From Dyella japonica A8 (GTDB lineage Bacteria; Pseudomonadota; Gammaproteobacteria; Xanthomonadales; Rhodanobacteraceae): a stretch of 64,000 nt of DNA. Position 1 is the first letter of the stretch. The number at the start of each line of letters is the position of its first letter. Made by a program: the position numbers and the translations under genes. The notes below the pieces were generated by a model that did no database searches, was not told the DNA's origin, and was given only the letters and a program-made list of their open reading frames with translations. The stretch spans positions 310,001-374,000 of the forward strand of contig NZ_CP008884.1 in assembly GCF_000725385.1 (NCBI RefSeq). The letters run 5' to 3'. Of this stretch, positions 59,849-64,000 are shown one piece after another.

Positions 59849-60403
59849 TCAACCATCGATCGCGCGAATGAACCGGGCCGGGTTGCCGGCGACAAGACTG
59901 TTCGGCGGCACGTCCCTGGTCACGACGGAGCCGGCGGCAATGACCGAGTTCTCACCCACCGTTACCCCGCCGATGACCGTTGCACCGGTGGCGATCCACA
60001 CGTTTCGTTCGATCACGATGCGCTTTCCGATGGTGACGGACCGACGCTGCGCGGCGTCGAGGGGATGACTGGTGGTGATGAGGCTTACGTTGGGGCCGAT
60101 CATCACGTCATCGCCGATATGCAGGCCGCCAAGATCGTGGAACGTGCAGTTCTGGTTGATGAACACGCGACGGCCGACTCGAATCTCTTCACCGCCCGCG
60201 GTATAGAACGGCGGAATCAGCATGAAGCTCTCGTCGACCGGTTGGCCGATGAGCTCGCCAAACAGTGCACGGATTTCCCCGTCATCGTTGAACGTCAGGC
60301 GATTGAGTGCCGCCGTGATCAATCCCGCGCGCCTGACGCCGGCCACCATCTTTGCGGATTCCGGCGTGCGCCCCTGGACGATGGTGTGCTTGTCATTCGT
60401 CAT
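59849..60403 (-). CDS. Hexapeptide-repeat acetyltransferase, 184 aa
   Basis: Left-handed beta-helix acyltransferase of the maltose/nodulation O-acetyltransferase class: PESAKMVAGVRRAGL near the start, IRVGRRVFINQNCTFHDLGG, IHIGDDVMIGPNVSLITTSH (the usual histidine), VIERNVWIATGATVIGGVTV and GENSVIAAGSVVTRDVPPN. Start ATG 60403 has AAGGAAAC upstream. Uses acetyl-CoA; acceptor sugar unknown. Adjacent to a monooxygenase-type gene on the same strand, 62 bases away, possibly cotranscribed. Confidence 0.85.
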   Translation of the reverse strand: MTNDKHTIVQGRTPESAKMVAGVRRAGLITAALNRLTFNDDGEIRALFGELIGQPVDESFMLIPPFYTAGGEEIRVGRRVFINQNCTFHDLGGLHIGDDVMIGPNVSLITTSHPLDAAQRRSVTIGKRIVIERNVWIATGATVIGGVTVGENSVIAAGSVVTRDVPPNSLVAGNPARFIRAIDG

Positions 60404-60465
60404 GCGGTGTTTCCTTGCCAACGCTTGTCACTGCTTTCCGATGGCGCCGCAGCACCCAGCCACCG

Positions 60466-60837
60466 TCATGTCACGGGCAGTCGCTCGTCCGCCGATGTCC
60501 GGGGAAGATCATGGCGCGGAAGCGGCGCCAGGAAGTCGGCCACGGGCTCGAGGATCAACTCCGGCAAGCTCTCGGCGATGGCGCCACGCAGTTCCTGCCA
60601 GGCTTCTGGATCGACCGAGGGGCGCGAGAGCCCTTCCGCCTTGGCGGCTGCCGACGGCCACTGCGTATAGCTGTACCAGAGGCCGTCGGGGCCGCGATGC
60701 AGGCGCGAGCCCAGCGAGCCCCGTTCGGTCAGGAGCAACTGGGTGACCCGCGACCAGGCGCGGACAAAGGCCTCTTCAGAGCCTGGATGGAGGCGCCAAC
60801 GATAAATAGCGCAGAAGGTGGGGCCCGTGTTGTCCAT
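60466..60837 (-). CDS. Antibiotic-biosynthesis-monooxygenase-type protein, 123 aa
   Basis: Small ferredoxin-like protein: TFCAIYRWRLHPGSEEAFVR, AWSRVTQLLLTERGSLGSRL, RGPDGLWYSYTQWPSAAAKA. This length and the pattern of the ABM domain (quinol or heme-type monooxygenases, many inactive) are clear. ATG 60837 after AAAGGAATGGAAT. Function unknown. Confidence 0.75.
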   Translation of the reverse strand: MDNTGPTFCAIYRWRLHPGSEEAFVRAWSRVTQLLLTERGSLGSRLHRGPDGLWYSYTQWPSAAAKAEGLSRPSVDPEAWQELRGAIAESLPELILEPVADFLAPLPRHDLPRTSADERLPVT

Positions 60838-60914
60838 ATTCCATTCCTTTAGCTGTGATCATTCCGCCGGGCGTCCCGCCTGCGTGATCGCAGACATGTC
60901 CCGCATCCGTATGC

Positions 60915-61196
60915 CTAGCGCCGCTTTCTCAGGGGATCGAGCAGCGGCTTCAAGCCGTTGTGGTCGATTTCCAGCGCCAATGCGAGCAGGTTTCCAAGGT
61001 CGCCTTTGGGGAAGCCTTTGCGTGCATACCACGCGAGATAAGCACCGGGCAGATCGGCGATGAGTCGGCCCTGGTACTTGCCGTAGGGCATGGTCACGGT
61101 GACCAGTCGCTGCAGGTCTTCGGGCTTCACCGGGTCATCCGCTCCGGGCAACCGGCGCGAGGCGTGGCCTGCGGCTGTGCGCTTGTTTTCATGCAT
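60915..61196 (-). CDS. DUF3820 protein, 93 aa
   Basis: The DUF3820 signature MPYGKYQGRLIADLPGAYLA followed by WYARKGFPKGDLGNLLALAL is complete. A short upstream part starts at ATG 61196; the upstream frame is not convincing. Related proteins are listed as quorum-sensing-regulated virulence factors, but with no established biochemical role. A degenerate palindrome lies upstream at 61279-61303. Confidence 0.8.
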   Translation of the reverse strand: MHENKRTAAGHASRRLPGADDPVKPEDLQRLVTVTMPYGKYQGRLIADLPGAYLAWYARKGFPKGDLGNLLALALEIDHNGLKPLLDPLRKRR

Positions 61197-61278
61197 GCCT
61201 CCCGGCGTGAACCTGCCTGCGCGAGTGCTTGCTCCACGGCAGGCGGGCATCACGGCGGGCGATGTTTGATTCCATCGA

Positions 61279-61303
61279 TTATCCACGGGGCGAAGGCGGA
61301 TAT
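61279..61303 (+). repeat. Degenerate palindromic repeat, island family
   Basis: ATTATCCACGGGGCGAAGGC then GGATAT; arms still match but the consensus is much altered. Confidence 0.35.
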
Positions 61304-61331
61304 CGCCTCGCCCCTTCACGTACGCGGCGAA

Positions 61332-62102
61332 TCAGTTGTCGTCGCCATTCAACAGCGAGCCGACGATGCCGCCGATGAGCGCGCCACCCACGGTGGCCCG
61401 CCCGCCGCCACTCTCGTTGCTGGGCAGGTATTCGGCAATCTGGTGTGCCAGCCGCGAGATGGGCAGGGTTTGCAACCAGACGGTGCCCGGGCCGGTCAGC
61501 GAGGCGAGGAAGATGCCGTCGCCGCCGAAGATCGCGTTCTTGATGCCGGGAACCGTGGTGATCTGAAAGCTGACCGACGACTGGAAGGCACCAACGTGCC
61601 CCGGATGAACCCGCAGGGTTTCACCCGGCGCCAGATCCTTGCGGATAAGTTCGCCGGAAAGTTCCAGCCAGGCCGTGCCCGTGCCGCCCAGCTTCTGCAG
61701 GATGAAACCGTTGCCGCCGAAGATGCCGGCGCCAAGCGACTGCTGGAAGCCCACGCCGATGGTGACCTGCGGCGTGGCGCAGAGAAAACCGTGGCGATGC
61801 ACCAGGTATTCGTTACCCGGGCTCACCGACACCGGCACGATGTGGCCCGGCACCTTGGTGGCAAACGCGACCACGCCCGGAGTGCGCACGGCGCGGTACT
61901 CGGTCATGAACAGGCTGCCGCCGCTGACCACGCGCTTGAACACGCCCAGCAAGCCGCCACCGCCGCCCATCTGGGTGTGCGTGGTCATCTGGATCGATGC
62001 GGTCATCCATGAAAGCTCCCCGCTTTCCGCGAAGACGCCGTCGTCAGGATCAAGCTGTACTTCCAGCACGGGCATGACCGTGCCCTGGATGCGTGTCTGC
62101 AT
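61332..62102 (-). CDS. AIM24/TIGR00266 family protein, 256 aa
   Basis: Complete member: GTVMPVLEVQLDPDDGVFAE, SGELSWMTASIQMTTHT, GGGGGLLGVFKRVVSGGSLF, MTEYRAVRTPGVVAFATKVP, GTGTAWLELSGELI, GTVWLQTLPISRLAHQIAEY and the glycine-rich end GGALIGGIVGSLLNGDDN. AIM24 proteins are trimeric beta-rich and often associate with membranes in bacteria; role unknown. Start ATG 62102, GGGGGAA upstream. Followed by DUF6882 gene on the same strand 74 bases upstream: likely an operon. Confidence 0.85.
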   Translation of the reverse strand: MQTRIQGTVMPVLEVQLDPDDGVFAESGELSWMTASIQMTTHTQMGGGGGLLGVFKRVVSGGSLFMTEYRAVRTPGVVAFATKVPGHIVPVSVSPGNEYLVHRHGFLCATPQVTIGVGFQQSLGAGIFGGNGFILQKLGGTGTAWLELSGELIRKDLAPGETLRVHPGHVGAFQSSVSFQITTVPGIKNAIFGGDGIFLASLTGPGTVWLQTLPISRLAHQIAEYLPSNESGGGRATVGGALIGGIVGSLLNGDDN

Positions 62103-62175
62103 GTGGTGTTTCCCCCATGATGGATGGTTGCGTGAATGAGGTCGGCGTGGGCGTTCGCGCCGGAACGGGATGGCG

Positions 62176-62664
62176 TCAATGAGGGGGCGTGAGAGGCCTG
62201 ATGCCGGTGATCGCCAGATAGGTATGCGGGCCATCCGGCGACGACGCCGGTGCCCGGTAGCAACCCAGCGCCTTGAGCTGCTGCACCGCCATGGCGGCCA
62301 GATCCCACGCCATCGCCTCGCCACCGATGGAGAAGGCGCTTTCCTTGCCGAACAGATCGAACCCGGTGACGGCCTGCAGCTGCTTCAACGGCAGCGCCTT
62401 TTCACGCAGCGGGGCGATGAAGGTCGGGTTGCTCCATGCCCATTTCCAACTGCTGGACTTCGGGGAAAAACTTCCGATGCCGATGACTTCGGCTTCGACC
62501 GCCAGCTTGTCATCGCGATCGAAGAACTGCAGCCTGGCGCCTTCCTGCTCGAACCACCAGCGTTTCATCTCCCCCAGGTCATAGGCATGGCTCAACTGCG
62601 CCTGTTTCGCCCGCAGTTCGTCGTTGGCCTTCGCGAGGAAAACGTCGAATTCTTCGTCAGTCAT
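62176..62664 (-). CDS. DUF6882-type protein, 162 aa
   Basis: Soluble, no signal. Features FDVFLAKANDELRAKQAQLS, YDLGEMKRWWFEQEGARLQF, IGSFSPKSSSWKWAWSNPTF and AMAWDLAAMAVQQLKALGCY. I assign DUF6882 from memory of the SWKWAWxNP block. Pairs with the AIM24-type gene. ATG 62664. Confidence 0.65.
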   Translation of the reverse strand: MTDEEFDVFLAKANDELRAKQAQLSHAYDLGEMKRWWFEQEGARLQFFDRDDKLAVEAEVIGIGSFSPKSSSWKWAWSNPTFIAPLREKALPLKQLQAVTGFDLFGKESAFSIGGEAMAWDLAAMAVQQLKALGCYRAPASSPDGPHTYLAITGIRPLTPPH

Positions 62665-62905
62665 GCCGCCCCCTGAGCCTTGCCGTGTCGCGCCAAGAAT
62701 CTACCGTTCGCCGCGTTCCTGAAGAGCGTGCCGACATAGTTTCCACGATACCCATGACGGGGCCAATGCGTCGCACGCATCCGGACGAAGCGCGACAGGC
62801 CACCGCAAGCCAGTGCAATGACCTCCGGCAGGGAATGACCAACGTCACTGTGTACGGATCGTCGGCAAGCGCCAGACTGACGTCACTTTGACAGGGGGAT
62901 CAAAG

Positions 62906-63853
62906 ATGCTTATCTCGGGCCAGCAGGTTGCCTTTACCGCGCCTGCCGGGGCAAAGCCCTGGCAGCGCTGGTTGCTGTATTCGTCGCCCGCGCGGCTGGC
63001 GATATTCATCGCCGTGTTCGTGCCCGGTGTCATGGTGATTACGAAGGCCATGCACGCACTGGGATGGACGCATGATGCAAGCCCGCTGCAGGCGGGCCTT
63101 GGCCAGTTCTTCGGGCGCATCGTGCCGGCACTGGTGGCGTATCTGGTGTTGACCCGGCTGGTTGAACGTCGCGTGCCCGCCGAGCTGCTGTCGCGCGACA
63201 TGGTTTCACGCGCACTGGCCGGGCTGGTGACGGGCACCCTGTTGTTCAGTGCGGTGGTCGGCGTGCTGTGGCTGCTCGGCAGCTACCATGTCGTCGGATT
63301 CAATCCGCACGCCAATTGGGTGACAGCGCTGCTGATGGTGGGCCTGGGCGCGGGTATCGGCGAAGAGATCATGTTCCGCGGCGCCCTTTTCCGCATCGTG
63401 GAAGAAGGCTTCGGCAGCTGGGCGGCCATCGTGGTTTCGGCGCTGTTCTTTGGCCTGGCGCACATCAGCAATCCAGAGGCCACGCTGTGGAGTTCGGCGG
63501 CCATCACCATCGAGGCGGGCGTGCTGTTTGGCCTGCTCTACATGGTGACGCGCTCCTTGCCCCTGTGCATGGGCCTGCACGCCGCATGGAATTTCTGCCA
63601 GGGCACGGTCTACGGCATTCCGGTGTCGGGCACGGCGGCGGACGGCTGGCTGGTATCCACACGCACCGGGCCGGACTGGCTCACCGGCGGTGCCTTTGGT
63701 GTGGAAGCTTCGGTGATCGCCATGCTGACGTGCATGCTGTTGTCACTGGCACTTCTGGCCATCGCGCTGAAGCGCGGTTGCTTCGTCTCGCCCGGTTGGG
63801 TGCGGCACAGGCAAGGCGTGGCGCCGTTGCAGGGCGCGCAGGCGGCAGCGTAA
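62906..63853 (+). CDS. CPBP-family intramembrane metalloprotease, 315 aa
   Basis: Eight or so helices. CPBP motifs are all present: GEEIMFRGALFRIVEEGF (EExxxR), FFGLAHISNPEA (FxxxH), and GLHAAWNFCQGTVYGIPVSG (HxxxN). These zinc-binding glutamates and histidines define intramembrane proteases of the Rce1/CAAX type. Start ATG 62906, GGGGATC upstream. Bacterial relatives sometimes give bacteriocin immunity, but no bacteriocin is beside it. Substrate unknown. Confidence 0.85.
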   Translation: MLISGQQVAFTAPAGAKPWQRWLLYSSPARLAIFIAVFVPGVMVITKAMHALGWTHDASPLQAGLGQFFGRIVPALVAYLVLTRLVERRVPAELLSRDMVSRALAGLVTGTLLFSAVVGVLWLLGSYHVVGFNPHANWVTALLMVGLGAGIGEEIMFRGALFRIVEEGFGSWAAIVVSALFFGLAHISNPEATLWSSAAITIEAGVLFGLLYMVTRSLPLCMGLHAAWNFCQGTVYGIPVSGTAADGWLVSTRTGPDWLTGGAFGVEASVIAMLTCMLLSLALLAIALKRGCFVSPGWVRHRQGVAPLQGAQAAA

Positions 63854-63919
63854 CGCGCTCGCGTGCGCCTGCCTTGGAGCCTGTTCACAACCTCCTTCAG
63901 ACGCAAAATTTCCTCACCG

Positions 63920-63948
63920 TCATTCCCGCGAAAGCGGGAATCCAGAGT
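63920..63948. repeat. ATTCCCGC-type palindrome
   Basis: GTCATTCCCGCGAAAGCGGG then AATCCAG: arms ATTCCCGC and GCGGGAAT, GAAA loop. Widespread palindrome type in proteobacteria; a half-copy follows at 63977-64000. Confidence 0.8.
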
Positions 63949-64000
63949 TTTTCCGCTTTCGATGGCGCTTAAAGTCACTGGATTCCCGCTCTTGCCCCCT

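Noticed and set aside
1..64000. tRNA, rRNA or riboswitch
   Set aside because: No TTC-type T-loop with matching acceptor arm, and no rRNA-like or riboswitch-like conserved block was seen on either strand by eye; a covariance-model search would be decisive.

Overview
The window looks like chromosome from a GC-rich gammaproteobacterium of the Xanthomonadales, most likely Rhodanobacteraceae (Dyella, Luteibacter or Rhodanobacter type). This is inferred from the overall style: high third-codon-position GC, CadC-like winged-helix/TPR regulators, a 947-residue TonB-dependent receptor, an ESPR-type autotransporter, and very many short palindromic repeats. There is no rRNA, tRNA, CRISPR array, complete insertion sequence or prophage, so the genus is not proven.

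Layout. 0-5 kb: minus-strand run of small exported or membrane proteins (edge lipoprotein, MAPEG protein, SH3-like exported protein, DUF998 membrane protein) separated by short palindromes. 5-15 kb: denser ordinary genes: two large CadC-like membrane regulators (5166-7454 and 13056-15065) bracketing a Mn-type cupin, an orphan LptA-like protein, tandem exported paralogues and small membrane proteins. 15.1-16.3 kb: gene-free repeat patch with a 150-bp direct duplication. 16.3-19.9 kb: two small exported proteins and two MacB/FtsX-type permeases with no ATPase beside them. 20-23.6 kb: YCII protein, GH29 fucosidase, RluF-like pseudouridine synthase. 23.8-30.4 kb: a 2014-residue autotransporter with a glycine-rich passenger, behind an unknown gene with a palindromic promoter region.

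30.5-36.6 kb: a second palindrome-rich island of small exported proteins and lipoproteins, a HipA-like kinase/DUF3037 pair, YaeQ, orphan hypotheticals and a gene remnant cut at a palindromic element. 36.7-45.2 kb: GNAT acetyltransferase, a degenerate HD-GYP/LuxR regulator divergent from an exported alpha/beta hydrolase, a GT39 membrane glycosyltransferase, a leucine-rich-repeat protein and a LysR regulator divergent from a lipocalin-like protein. 45.3-51.2 kb: GH89 alpha-N-acetylglucosaminidase and a large TonB receptor. 51.2-58.7 kb: third palindrome-rich island with DUF3291, a broken MarR regulator facing an intact cupin gene with two intact operators, a uracil-DNA-glycosylase-like protein, another cupin and a SRPBCC protein. 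58.7-64 kb: exported protein with a textbook terminator, hexapeptide acetyltransferase, monooxygenase, DUF3820, AIM24/DUF6882 pair and a CPBP membrane protease.

The most notable signals are: (i) about thirty copies of one palindrome, all in the same orientation and concentrated in the three islands; (ii) the MarR pseudogene with preserved dual operator; (iii) the HipA-like/DUF3037 pair; (iv) the giant autotransporter and its controlled upstream gene; (v) paired-end palindromic elements near 15.6 and 36.7 kb.
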